This document shows, piece by piece, positions 47,495 through 58,115 of a stretch of 64,000 nucleotides of DNA (positions are counted from its first letter, which is position 1; each line of letters begins with the position of its first letter). A program made the translations under genes and the position numbers. This DNA is from Ailurus styani. Taxonomy: Eukaryota > Chordata > Mammalia > Carnivora > Ailuridae. The DNA is taken from assembly GCA_002007465.1 (NCBI GenBank), contig LNAC01000039.1, positions 5,259,634 to 5,323,633 of the forward strand, read 5' to 3'. The notes below the pieces were generated by a model, which did not search any database, was not told where the DNA came from, and saw only the letters and a list, made by a program, of their open reading frames with translations.

Positions 47495-48130
47495 TTCCCC
47501 TTCTGGAAAAAGGGAAGAGTATGTACCACAGGCAAAAGAGTACTATGCATCTGAATGAAGTTCAGTAAGGCTGATTTAGAACAGGGGAAAGCGAGATAAA
47601 GCTGGAGGAGGAGGAGGCAGGACCAAATCAAGCAGAACAGGCAAGCCACATTAAAGAAACTGGACATTTTTTTTTAAGATTTATTTATTTGAGAGAGAGA
47701 GAACCTGGGGGGTTGGGGGGCGTGACAGGAGAGGGAGAGAGAATCTCAAGCAGACTCCCACTGAGCGCAAAGCCTGGCACGGGGCTCAATCCTAGGACTC
47801 TGAGATTATGACCTGAGTTGAAACCAAGAGTCGGACACTTAACCAGCTGAGCCACCAGGTGCCCAATAGAAACTGGACTTTATCCCAAGAAAAAAAGGAT
47901 TTTAAGCAATCTGTGTGTTTGTGATTCAATGTTTTTGGTAAGTTGCAAGTTGAGAGGACTGTGGTGGTGTCTAAATAGAGATGCCCGAAAGGCATTTTGG
48001 TGAACCAAATCTTAGAAGGGAGATTGTGGATGGAGATGGACATGTGAAAGCATTTAGAAAAGGAAATCTTGAGAATCAAAGAGAGGACAGAACCCTGAAG
48101 AATATCATTTCAGAAAAAGGATCCTACAGT
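47495..48130 (-). mobile_element. L2 fragment split by a SINEC, minus
   Basis: 'ggaccaaatcaagcagaacaggcaagccacattaaagaaactggac', then after the SINEC 'tttatcccaagaaaaaaaggattttaagcaatc' and 'gaggacagaaccctgaagaatatcatttc' follow reversed L2 sequence. Confidence 0.65.
47671..47867 (-). mobile_element. Older SINEC inserted in L2, minus
   Basis: Full-length but diverged, with the middle altered to 'acctggggggttggggggcgtgac'. The duplication AGAAACTGGACATTTT/AGAAACTGGACTTTAT flanks it (47655 and 47868). Confidence 0.92.
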
Positions 48131-48139
48131 AATAACACC

Positions 48140-48555
48140 GTAAACAACATGATTTGGTACTTAACATTGCTAAGTGGTTTCTAATTATTTCCTTTACTCT
48201 GGTCTTCCCAAACTAAACACTAAGTTCATGGAAAACAATGATACCTCCCCTTGGCCTTTACAATTCCACAACCTTAGCATATTAATGGCTATCTGTGGGA
48301 TATGAGGTATGAGGAAGAGATAAATAAAACATACTTGATTTTAGGAAAATCCAAAGATTCCTTTGATCTTCCATTTCTCCCCCAGCTTTTGCTCTCTCTG
48401 CACTTGCTACATTGACAGCTCTAAGATAAGGTTGGGGGCTGATGACACGGGAGTTATGCAGCGGTTCTGTGATCTACTCTCCCATACTCAAAACCTAATA
48501 AGCAAATCCAGTTGAAACAATTTTAAGAGTAAAAGGGAGGACAGGAGATCTCATT
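48140..48555. other. Intronic sequence without recognised element
   Basis: Unique; no element or frame. Confidence 0.45.
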
Positions 48556-48570
48556 TAAAATAAAAGACAG

Positions 48571-48703
48571 GGGTGCTTGGTGGCTCAGATGGTTAAGCGT
48601 CTTGATTACAAGTCAGGTCATCAGATCAAATCCCTATTAGGCTCTGCACTCAGCGTGCTCTAAATCAATCAATCAATCAATCAATCAATTCATCAAATCT
48701 TCA
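48571..48703 (+). mobile_element. Short/shortened SINEC with (AATC)n tail, plus
   Basis: 'ggggtgcttggtggctcagatggttaagcgtcttgattacaagtcagg...' is truncated before the CT block and continues into seven AATC units (48664-48690). The duplication AAATAAAAGACA/AAACAAAAGACA flanks it. Confidence 0.85.
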
Positions 48704-48806
48704 AAAACAAAAGACAAAATTCGTTCTATTGCATTTTACTACTACAGCAGGAATTTTTTTATATTTTCATATTATATTGTCAAATCACAAAATACTTCCT
48801 ATTTTT

Positions 48807-48991
48807 TAAAGATTTTATTTATTTATTTATTTGACAGAGATCACAAGTAGGCAGAGAGGCAGGCAGAGAGAGGGGGGGAAGCAGGCTCCCCGCTGAGCAG
48901 AGAGCCCAATGTGGGGCTCGATCCCAGGACCCTGGGATCATGACCTGAGCCGAAGGCAGAGGCTTAACCCACTGAGCCACCAAGGCACCCC
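48807..48991 (-). mobile_element. SINEC (mustelid-type), minus, young
   Basis: Near-consensus copy. The 16-bp target-site duplication AATACTTCCTATTTTT is identical at 48791 and 48992, one of the cleanest in the window. Confidence 0.96.
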
Positions 48992-49259
48992 AATACTTCC
49001 TATTTTTGACTATCTTTTCCACGGTGATGAATCTCCCTGATCTCTCTTTCCCCTTATTATTCCTATCCATTAGACAAGTTTTCCAGAAATTTTGTAACAC
49101 TCTAGTCTAAGGTCAAAGCTCTCTTCTCTGCATTCACCAAGCACAACTCTGTATTTTACACATGACATTCATCACATACCACTTTGTATGGTACTTTTCC
49201 ATAATGTATGACTTAGAGAGCGTGGATTATACATACACCTGTTATACTAAGTCACACAG

Positions 49260-49420
49260 CTAGTAAGTTACTTATACTCTCAGGTTATCAGTTTTTGCAT
49301 TTGCAAACTGAGAATAATAGTAACAACACTACACAGCTGTTTTGAAGATAACTGAGATCACATATGTAAAGTGCCTAGCACTGTGTCAAGTTATAGGCTC
49401 AATAATTATCAGTTCTTGCA
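49260..49420 (+). repeat. MIR, plus
   Basis: 'cagctagtaagttacttatactctcaggttatcagtttttgcatttgcaaactgagaataatagtaacaacactacacagctgttttgaagata...gtgcctagcactgtgtcaag' follows MIR in sense. Confidence 0.82.
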
Positions 49421-49496
49421 TCAAACTTGTAAACTTTTCTTAGAATAATACGAAAGAAGTCCATGAATAGACATTTCAATTAAAATGCTTGGGAAG

Positions 49497-49856
49497 GGGG
49501 GCACCTGGGTGGCTCAGTCAGTTAAGTGTCCGATTCTTGATTTCAGTTCAGGTAATGATCTCAGGGTTGTGAGATCCTGAACGTGGAGCCTGCTTAAGAG
49601 CCTCTCTGGAGACACCAGGGTGGTACAGTTGGTTAAGTGTCTGAATTTTGGTTTCTGTTCAGGTTGTGATCTCAGGGTCATGATCCCAGGGTCGTGAAAT
49701 TGAGCCCCAGGTCAGGCTCTGCCCTCAGAGCAGAGTCTGCCTGAGACTCTCTCTGCTCCTTTCCCATCCCTCTCTAGAATAAATAAATCTTAAAAACAAA
49801 CAAACAAAAAACAGGATTATCTCTCTCCACCTCCCTCTGCCCCTCACCCCCCCCCC
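49497..49856 (+). mobile_element. Older SINEC interrupted by a second SINEC, plus
   Basis: The outer element begins 'ggggggcacctgggtggctcagtcagttaagtgtccg' and is interrupted after 'ctgcttaagagcctctctgg'. Its CT/C-rich 3' part resumes at about 49816 ('attatctctctccacctccctctgcccctc'). The outer duplication AAAATGCTTGGGAAG/AAAATGCTTAGGAAG flanks the composite (49482 and 49857). Confidence 0.9.
49611..49813 (+). mobile_element. Inner SINEC nested in the 49497-49856 SINEC, plus
   Basis: 'agacaccagggtggtacagttggttaagtgtctgaattttgg' through to 'aataaataaatcttaaaaacaaacaaacaaaaaacagg'. It carries a duplicated 'gatctcagggtcatgatcccagggtc' in the middle. Confidence 0.88.
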
Positions 49857-51380
49857 AAAATGCTTAGGAAGTGACACAGGAATATGAGTTTTTGGCAAAT
49901 ATCAGCACGGATGGAACATAACATTTGAAATTAACATTTTCTATATGGATAATAAGTTTTATGAGAGGAGGTGTCATTATCATGTGTACCTTTGTAGCCA
50001 TCCCAATACGTAGCAACTAACAATCAAATATCTTATAGATTAATTGATTAGAGGACTGATGTTATTGGTTATCTCCCCTTTTTATCTCCTTTCTAATGGA
50101 GGTTTACAGTAGAGCCCACAGTAGCTGTTCAACCATATCTGAGCGCCCCAATCCTATCTTTCTTATAGAAATTTCAATGAGGGGAAGTCGTCCTTCTATG
50201 ACCTAATATGAATAGTAAATTGCATCTCTTGTACTACTGATTAGGATAATCTATCGAGATTGTCACACTTCATGAAGAGAAGCTAGATGGTTTTCCTGCT
50301 AAGATCAGGAACAAGGCACCCCTACTCAATATCACACTGGAAGTCCTAGCTAATACAGTAAGATAAGGAAATAAAAAGTATCCAGATTGAGAAGAAAGAA
50401 ATAGAACTCTTTGTTCAGAGATGATATGACTGCTTTTGGAGAAAATCCTAAAGAATCAACAAAAAACTCCTGAGACAAATGATTATAGCAAGGTTGCAGG
50501 ATAAAAGGTTAATAAAAGTCAATTACTTTCTTATATACTAGCAATAAAAGTTGAAATTTAAATTTAAAACACAATAACATTTACATTAGCACCCAGAAAA
50601 ATTAAATACTTAGGTATAAGTCTAACAAAACATGTACAAGACCTATATAAGGAAAACTGAGGAGAGAAATCAAAAAAGGTCCAAATAAAGGAAGAGATAA
50701 ATATTCCATGCATGTACCTAAGAAGACCCAATATTGACAAGATGTCTGTTTTTCCCAATGTTATCTATGGATTCAACAAAATCCCAATCAAAATCTCACC
50801 CAGTTATTTTGTGGGTATTGACAAAATGTCTCTCAAGTTGACATGGAAAAGCAAAGGACCCAGAATATCCAACATAATATAAGAGAGCAGAAGACTGACA
50901 TTACCCAACTTCAAGATTTACTATAAAGCTATAGCAATTAAGACAGGGTAGCACTGGCAAAGAACAGGCAAATAGATTAATAGAATGGAATAGAGAGCCC
51001 AAAAATAGACCAACATAAATATAGTCAAATATCCTTTGACAAAGCAACAAAAGATAGCATTAGAAAAGAAACAGTCTTTCAACAAATGGTGCTTGAACTA
51101 ATGGACATCCACATGCAAAAAAATTAATCTAGACACAGACCTTGCATCCTTCACAAAAACTAATTCAAAATGGAACATAGGTCTAAATGTAAAATACAAA
51201 CCAATAAAACTCCTATAAGATAATGGAGAGAAAATCTAGATGACCTTGAGTTTGGAGATGACTTTTGACTAAAATTTAAAACCTCTGCTCTGCAAAAGAT
51301 ACTTAAGAGACTAAAAAGATAAGCCACAGATTGGGAGAAAATACTTGCAAAATATGTATCTATTAAAAGACTAGTATTTG

Positions 51381-51582
51381 GGGCGCCTGGGTGGCTCAGT
51401 GGGTTAAAGCCTCTGCCTTCGGCTCAGGTCATGATCTCAGGGTCCTGGGACTGAGACCCACATCAGGCTCCCTGCTCAGCGGGGAGCCTGCTTCCTCCTC
51501 TCCTTCTGCCTGCCTCTCTGCCTACTTGTGATCTCTCTCTGTGTCAAATAAAAAAATAAATAAAAATCTTTAAAAAATAAAT
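51381..51582 (+). mobile_element. SINEC (GTGGGTTAAAGCC type) in L1, plus, young
   Basis: Near-consensus. The duplication AAAAGACTAGTATTTG/AAAGGACTAGTATTCA flanks it (51365 and 51583). Confidence 0.95.
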
Positions 51583-51629
51583 AAAGGACTAGTATTCAAA
51601 GTATACAATTTAATATTGTTAAAACTAGG

Positions 51630-51835
51630 GGCACCTGGGTGGCTCAGTTGTTAAGCGCCTGCCTTCGACTTGGGTCATGATCCCGGGGTCCTAGGATGGA
51701 GCCCTGCGACAAGCTCCCTGCTCAGCGGGAAACCTGCTTCTCCCTCTCCCACTCCCCTGCTTGTATTCCCTCTCTCGCTGTGTCTCTCTCTGGCAAATAA
51801 ATAAATTAAATCTTAAAAATAAAATAAAATAAAAT
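51630..51835 (+). mobile_element. SINEC (first of a tandem pair), plus
   Basis: 'ggggcacctgggtggctcagttgttaagcgcctgccttcgacttggg' with an (AAAAT)n tail running straight into the next SINE. Confidence 0.93.
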
Positions 51836-51839
51836 AATG

Positions 51840-51976
51840 TGGGGTACTGGGTGGCTCAATTGGTTAAGTGTCTGACTCTTGATGTCAGCTCAAGTCTTGA
51901 TCTCAGGGTCATGAGTTCAAGCCCTGCATTGGGCATGGAGCCTACTTAAAAAACAAAACAAAACAAAACAAAAACC
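51840..51976 (+). mobile_element. Short tRNA-like carnivore SINE (second of a tandem pair), plus
   Basis: 'ggggtactgggtggctcaattggttaagtgtctgactcttgatgtcagc...catgagttcaagccctgcattggg' with an (AAAAC)n tail. It lies directly against the SINEC at 51630. Confidence 0.88.
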
Positions 51977-52130
51977 TCAACAATAAGAAAAGAAATAACC
52001 CCATTTTAAATGGCCAAAAGATCTACACAGACATCTCACCAAAGAAGATACGCAGATGACAAATAAGGATATGAAAAGATGGTCAACGTCACATGTCATT
52101 AGACAGTTGCAAATTAAAACACAAAGTGAG

Positions 52131-52330
52131 GGCGCCTGGGTGGCTCAGTGGGTTAAAGCCTCTGCTTTCGGCTCAGGTCATGATCTCAGCGTCCTGGGAT
52201 CGAGGCCCGCATCGGGCTCTCTGCTCAGCAGGGAGCCTGCTTCCCCCTCTCCCTGTCTCTCTGCCTGCCTCTCTGCCTACTTGTAATCTCTCTCTCTGTA
52301 TCAAATAAATAAATAAAATCTTTAAAAAAT
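52131..52330 (+). mobile_element. SINEC (GTGGGTTAAAGCC type) in L1, plus, young
   Basis: Near-consensus. The duplication AAAACACAAAGTGAG/AAAACACAAAATGAG has one mismatch (52116 and 52331). Confidence 0.95.
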
Positions 52331-53224
52331 AAAACACAAAATGAGATACCACTATACACCTATTAGAATAGCTAAAATCCAGAAGATCAAATGCTGAAAA
52401 GGATATGAAACAATAGTAAAACTCATTATTGTTGGTGGAAATACAAAATAATATAGCCACTTTGGAAGAGTTTGGCAGTTTCTTACAAAACCAAACATTC
52501 TCTTATCATATGATCCAACAATTACACTCCTTGGTATTTACCCACATGAATTGAAAACTATCTCTGCACAAAAACTGGCACATGAATGTTTATAGCAACT
52601 TCATTCATAACTGCCAAAACTTGGAAGCAATCAAGATAACCTTCAGTAGGTGACTGGATACATAGACTATGGTATATCCAGGCAATGAAATGTTATTCAG
52701 CACTAAAAAAGAAAATGAGCTAACAAGCCATGGAAAGGCATGGAGGAAGCTAAAATGCTTATTACTAAATGAAAGAAGCTAATCTCAGGCTACATGCTGT
52801 GTGATTACAGCTAAGCCATTCTGGAAGAGGTAAAATTATAGAGACAGGAAAAGATCCAGTGGTTGCCAGGAGCTCAAAGGAAAGGAGCCAGGGATGAATG
52901 GGTAGAGCACAGGGTATGTTCAGGGCAACAAAATTATTCTGTATGATATCATATTGATGAATACATGTGACTGTACATTTGTCAAACCCACAGAATATCT
53001 ACAACAAAAAGAATGAACTTTAAGGTAAAGTGTGGATTTTAATTCATAATGATGTAACATTACTGGCTCACCAACTACAACAAATGTATCACACTAAAGC
53101 GAGATATCAATTATAGGAAGAGGAGGCAGTAAGGGGATATATGAGAACTCTCTGTACTTTCCACTCAATTGTTCTGTAAACCTAAAACTGCCCTAAAAAA
53201 TAAAGGCAATTATTTTTGAAAAAA

Positions 53225-54806
53225 TACTTTAAGAGCCATCTATGTCATCACATTCTCATAGAAGCTGGGGGGTGAGGACCTGGGGAGCAGAGTCTTTCTA
53301 TCTTTTATACTAGTACTTAGAATAACGTACTGAGAGTCTCAACTGGTAACAAAATATAACACATTCAGAATAGTTAAGCAAATGTACCACCCTAAAATAA
53401 TACACACACACAAACACACACTACCTTGACTTTGTGTAAGGTATACAACCCGCATATAAGGTATAATGTGCAGCCGCTACAAATAAAATTTCCAGAAGAC
53501 ATAAGAAAACCATTCCTCTAATTCCCATTCAGATTTCTCTCTAAACACTAGCTACATTATGAACTTTATGTCTAAGAATACATTCGGTTAGCAGCTGTAT
53601 ATCTTTAAACAAAACAAACAACAACAAAAAACCTCTACACAAGTATCATCTGAAGAAAGCTCATAAATGGTTTTATAACTTCACAGAAAGTAGTAGCTAT
53701 AATACCTGGCACATAAAAGGCAAAATGTTTCCATATTTTAAAAATAATCAAAGAAGCATTACCCAGGAAAGGTATGTCACATTATTTTCTTAAAAAGTAA
53801 CTCATTAAGAAGGTCTCTATAAAAACATATTTTACAAATATGTGGGATGTGTTTGTTTCTCTACTGAAACAAGAACTAACTTGAGAGAAGAGCATATTAA
53901 CACATTCTGAAAAGAGAGGTAATTAACATATTGGAAACTAACATTTTTGGCACAGGGGACCTACAGCAAGAATGTCTATCCTCTAGTCATGAGTCATGGA
54001 CTAGGCTGCCTCTATTGTGAAGCAATCTTTCAGTAAAAGGAGCAGCAGGGAAGAATACAACAGATGAATAATGGCTTGGACAACTTCCCAGGAAGAAATC
54101 ATCATGAAGCTAGGTCTGAGACAGCTAGACAGTAGATACTATACATTATGCTAATGTTCTCTTTTCTTAATCACCCCTACTGTTTAGTTAACAGCAGAGG
54201 GTGAAATTTAGTCTTTAGTTCTGTCACAAGTTCTCTATTTGGTATGGATTTTAATAATACTGAGTAAAATTATACAACTTGGTCTTAAATTTTGTGAATT
54301 ATTTAATGCATCATTATAAATTATTTGTGATGACATTAGTGAAGAGTTCTCACCTGTCACATACCCACCCCAGCACACACACACAATGACACCAGAAGGC
54401 AACACTCTGCTTTACCTTCTGCTGAAAAGTCTGCTACCTCCAACGCTTGAGGTCCATACACGAAGCCCTCCTGGTATCTATGAACACAGCAGAGGCAAAA
54501 GGCAGAGAAGTTTATGTAGATTTAAAGTTACACTGCCCGAAATATAAAATGCCAAATGCCTATCACAAGTCTACATATCTGCCAAGGAAATCAGATTTTA
54601 GATTTGACAATGAGCACATCGACAATATATTGTTAATATTCAGAGTTCATTATATATTAGGTAGCTAGCTAATTATGTGAGAAAAAGCAAATGTGGAGCC
54701 TTAATTAGTGTATACTCTCACCAAAAGAAGTGATTTATACTCTTTGAAATACTAAAAGAGCAACAAAGTATGAATTCATATTTGGTCAAAGCAACAATTT
54801 AATTTT
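53225..54806. other. Intronic sequence without recognised element
   Basis: Mostly unique over 1.6 kb, with short CA stretches near 53402 and 54375. The 73-codon plus frame at 54447-54668 has no family resemblance. Confidence 0.45.
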
Positions 54807-54820
54807 TAAAATTATGTGAG

Positions 54821-54932
54821 AGATGGGGCACCTGGCTGGCTCAGTCGGTAGGTAGAGCATGTGACTCTTGGTCTCTGGGTGGTGAGTTCATGCCCCACAT
54901 TGGAAATAAGTAAATAAATAAAAATAAAAAAT
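54821..54932 (+). mobile_element. Short tRNA-like carnivore SINE, plus
   Basis: 'ggggcacctggctggctcagtcggtaggtagagcatgtgactcttggtctctgggtggtgagttcatgcccc' keeps A- and B-box-like promoter segments. (AAAT)n tail. The 13-bp duplication AAAATTATGTGAG is identical at 54808 and 54933. Confidence 0.9.
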
Positions 54933-54945
54933 AAAATTATGTGAG

Positions 54946-55550
54946 GAGCCAATACATAAGGAATGTAAAAGAAATTAAGTAGAAAAATATTCTTCACAAA
55001 ATAGAGTGTGAAAGATCCTACAGCTCAAGGTAAATTCCTTCTTAGGACATGAGATTGTGGGGGATATATGAGAAAAACAATTGGAAACAGACCTGGAAGA
55101 GGACAAGGTAGAGGAAAAAGGGGAAAGTAGAACCGAAAAGATATTCTAATGCCAAGTCTGACGGTAATTTTGAAATGAGCAAGATACTACATATGCTAGG
55201 CAGTAAAAGGGAAATCTACTTTGTTCCAATATTATAAAATAAATATAAGCATGAAATATGAAAAGCTCTTCAGAAAATATCCATGTAAAAAACCATGTAA
55301 TTAGGTAAAATATTTAGAACTAGGATTTCATCTCATTCTTTTCTAACAATAGGGATAAAAGACTGTAAAATGCAGCCTGGGTATGAGAACATGAATCAGA
55401 TAAATTTTACTAGCTATTAAATTTTAAAGAGGGGCACATGTTATCTTTATGTAATATTTAAATCCTTAAAAATGTCATCAAATAATTAGGAAAGAAGAAA
55501 CAAACCATTGTCTTAAAACATGGTACGTCAAGAAAGAAACATAGTATCAC
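54946..55550. other. Intronic sequence without recognised element
   Basis: AT-rich unique sequence. Confidence 0.45.
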
Positions 55551-55557
55551 AAAACAT

Positions 55558-55750
55558 TGGCCCTAAAGTCAGGTGGCTTGAGTTCAAGTTCTACATAAAT
55601 CAGTCAGTTGCTTTGCAACATCAAGCAGCTCACTTAATTTCTTAGTACAACCAGAGTTGTTCAATGAGGGCTCCTTCACCATCTCACAGATTTACAGTGA
55701 ATATCAAAAGAAGTAAGATTTTAAAAATCACAGAATGCTCTATTTTGTAA
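55558..55750 (+). repeat. MIR, plus
   Basis: 'ggccctaaagtcaggtggcttgagttcaagttctacataaat...ttgcaacatcaagcagctcacttaatttctta' is the MIR 5' half in sense, then a decayed 3' part. Confidence 0.7.
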
Positions 55751-55807
55751 GAATTTAAGTCAGTGCATTGGACATAAATTAACAACTTAATAAAAGCGGT
55801 CATATAG

Positions 55808-56003
55808 GGGCACCTGGGTGGCTTAGTCAATTAAGCATCTGCCTTTGGCTCAGGTCATGATCCCAGGGTCCTGGGATCGAGCCCGGCATCGGGCTCCCTG
55901 CTCAGTGGGGGAGTCTGCTTCTCCCTCTCCCTCTGTTGCTCCCCCTGCTTGTACTCTCTTGATCTCTCTCTCACTCAAATAAATAAAATCTTAAAAAAAA
56001 AAA
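55808..56003 (+). mobile_element. SINEC (TTAAGCATC type), plus, young
   Basis: Full-length. The 15-bp duplication AAAGCGGTCATATAG/AAAGTGGTCATATAG has one mismatch (55793 and 56004). Confidence 0.95.
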
Positions 56004-56018
56004 AAAGTGGTCATATAG

Positions 56019-56390
56019 AGGGAATATAGAGTGCCAAGCCAAGGAATTTGGAGAACTGGATGGGGAAGAAAGCCCAAAGTAAAAATGACTGAGCTGGCCA
56101 GAAGAGCCTAGAGTAGTTGCAGAGCTAAACGGCAGCCAGAAAGGTCACTGTCCCCAAGAGAGGGTTGTATTATATTACTAATTTAGCATTTTGCCCAGAA
56201 CTATCTGCCTCGGATTTATCTTCTCTTAAATCCCAAACAATCTTAGAGACTGCACCCTCCTTTAAAGTCCTGCTTGTGACGGTCTAAACTGACAGGATCT
56301 GAGACACAGTAACTACCTACATATTGCATCTATTTCTAAAAACCAAACAGATAAAATCCCACCCGATAAAACAATAATGGCAGCAAAGTC
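56019..56390. other. Intronic sequence without recognised element
   Basis: Unique; no frame or family. Confidence 0.45.
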
Positions 56391-56394
56391 TTCT

Positions 56395-56612
56395 CTGGAA
56401 TGTATGATGTGCCAGGCACAATTCTAAGAGCTCCCCAGGTATGAGGTCATTTGTTGTTCATAACTCAGAGATATTATCCTCACTTTACAAATAAAGAAAC
56501 TGAGACCTTAAGAAGCTTGCTTAAACACACACAGCCAGAAGTAGCACATGTGCAATTCAAACACACTACTTCAAGAGCCACACCCTTAGTCACTGTACCA
56601 TACAGCCTATGG
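56395..56612 (-). repeat. MIR, minus
   Basis: 'gatgtgccaggcacaattctaagagc...gagatattatcctcactttacaaataaagaaactgagacc...cacacagccagaagtagcac...cacacccttagtcactgtacc' is MIR in reverse, nearly full-length. Confidence 0.87.
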
Positions 56613-56838
56613 AATTAAAATCATACAAACCAGGCATTTATCTACATGTAAGAAACCACACAATAATAAATATTCAATTTCTTCATAAATGTTCAATTGA
56701 ATTCAATGTAGTCAATCATGCTACATGGATCCTTCAGCATTTGCAACATTTTCCTGGAAAATTAAAATTCAAATGACTGTTGTACAAAATATGTAAAAAA
56801 AAAAATGGTAAATGCTTCTGAGCCCAGTCATGAGTAAA

Positions 56839-56871
56839 ATATATATGTGTGTGTATATATATATGTGTGTG

Positions 56872-56917
<46 letters not shown>
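56839..56917. repeat. (TG)n/(TA)n compound microsatellite
   Basis: Alternating ATATAT and GTGTGTGT blocks ending in an uninterrupted run of about 14 TG units. It is purine/pyrimidine-alternating throughout. Confidence 0.93.
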
Positions 56918-56918
<1 letters not shown>

Positions 56919-57012
56919 TCATACATATCCAAATAACAGTAAAATAATATTGGTGTTAGACTAGCAACATTAAGTGATTTTGTTCCTTTTTTTTTTTTTT
57001 AATTGCTGCCAT

Positions 57013-57118
57013 GTGGGACACATGGCTGGCTCAGTAAGTAGAGCATGCAACTCTTGATCTCCGGTTGTGAGTTCAAGCCCCATGCTGGGTGTGGAACCTA
57101 CTTAAAAATAAATAAATA
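57013..57118 (+). mobile_element. Short tRNA-like carnivore SINE (left of a tandem pair), plus
   Basis: 'gggacacatggctggctcagtaagtagagcatgcaactcttgatctccggttgtgagttcaagccccatgctggg' with AAATAAATA tail. Left target-site copy AATTGCTGCCATGTG lies at 57001; the right copy is only found after the next SINE. Confidence 0.88.
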
Positions 57119-57312
57119 GGGAAACCTGGGTGGCTCAGCCAGTTAAGCATCTGACTCTTGATTTGGCTCAGTTCATGATTTCAGGGTCCTCAGAGATTGA
57201 GCCCCACGCCAGCCTCCCCACTCAGCCAGGAGTCTGCTTGTCCCTCAGTCCCTCCCCCTGCTCTCTCTCTTTCCCTCTCTCTCTCTAAAATAAATACTTA
57301 AAATTAATTAAC
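57119..57312 (+). mobile_element. SINEC (right of a tandem pair), plus
   Basis: 'gggaaacctgggtggctcagccagttaagcatctgactcttgatttggc' to 'aataaatacttaaaattaatt'. The right-hand copy AATTGCTGCCATGTG (57314) pairs with the copy left of the preceding SINE. The second SINE therefore landed in the first one's A tail. Confidence 0.9.
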
Positions 57313-57344
57313 TAAATTGCTGCCATGTGATTATATAACTCCCT

Positions 57345-57937
57345 CTTTAACATTCTATAAGCTTCAAAAAAATTCAACATAGGGGCGCCTGGGTGGCTCA
57401 GTCAGTTAGGCGGCTGCCTTTGGCTCAGGTCATGATCCCAGGGTCCTGGGATCAAGCTCCGCATCAGGCTCCCTGCTCAGCAGAGAGTCCGCTTCTCCCT
57501 CTCCCTCTGTCTGCCGCTCTGCCTATTTATGCTCTCTATCTCTCTGTCAAATAAATAAAATCTTTAAAAAAAAATTCAACATAATGAGATACTACCACAT
57601 GCTCATTAAGATGGCTACTATCAATTTTTTTAAAGGAGGAAAATGAGTGTTGGTGAGGATGTGGAGAAATGGGAACCCCTGTGTACTGTTGGTGAGAATG
57701 TAAAATGGTGCAGTTTCAAGAGAAAACAGTATGGCAGTTCCTCAGAAAATTAAAAAATAGAATTACCATATTATCCAGAAATTCTACTTCTAGGTATATA
57801 GCCAAAAGGATTCAAAGCAGGGATTCTCAGAGACATTTATATGCCCATGTTCATAGCAGTGTTATTCGTAATAGCCAAGAAGTGGAAGCCACCCAAGTCT
57901 CCACTGATGGATGAACTGGATAAACAAATTGTGGTAA
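57345..57937 (+). mobile_element. Old L1 3' UTR fragment split by a SINEC, plus
   Basis: 'cataatgagatactaccacatgctcattaagatgg', 'ggtgaggatgtggagaaatgggaacccctgtg', 'ccatgttcatagcagtgttattcgtaatagcc', 'gatgaactggataaacaaattgtgg' is the L1M 3' UTR in sense. It stops where ERV sequence begins. Confidence 0.87.
57382..57570 (+). mobile_element. SINEC (TCAGTTAGGCGGC type) in L1, plus
   Basis: Full-length. The duplication AAAATTCAACATA is identical on both sides (57369 and 57571). Confidence 0.95.
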
Positions 57938-57959
57938 ACGTGGGGCATACCTCCTGTAA

Positions 57960-58115
57960 TCTCCAGTGGAGGCACCCACTTCACTGGGCAGATCATACAG
58001 GCCCTAATGAAAGACTTGCAAACTTCTTGGAATTATCATTGCCTTATCACCCTCAGTCATCAAGCAAGGTTGAAAGAACGAATGGGATCCTCACACTTAA
58101 AACTTCAAAACTTGC
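57960..58115 (+). pseudogene. pol: ERV1 pol fragment: end of integrase catalytic core
   Basis: Integrase inserts proviral DNA into the host chromosome. Here the tail of its catalytic core is visible in two frames: a THFTGQ-like stretch, then after a frameshift HPQSS followed by VER, the surroundings of the third acidic catalytic residue. The position before THF, where the second catalytic aspartate is expected, reads SSGG, so that residue is lost. The fragment is cut by a SINEC at 58116. It is dead by frameshift, substitution and truncation. Confidence 0.8.

Larger units (their letters stand above)
50283..53220 (+). mobile_element. Old L1 (ORF2 C-terminal part and 3' UTR) split by four SINECs, plus
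   Basis: 50283-51380 is ORF2-derived: 'caatatcacactggaagtcctagc', 'attagcacccagaaaaattaaatacttaggtataagtc', 'tgaccttgagtttggagatgac'. It continues between and after the SINECs into a 3' UTR: 'aactgccaaaacttggaagcaatcaag', 'ggcaatgaaatgttattcagcactaaa', 'ccactcaattgttctgtaaacctaaaactgccc'. The RT coding is destroyed by many stops. Confidence 0.9.

Noticed and set aside
54821..54932. tRNA-like sequence with A- and B-box-like segments
   Set aside because: It has an A-rich tail, target-site duplications and many sister copies. It is a tRNA-derived SINE and not a tRNA gene.
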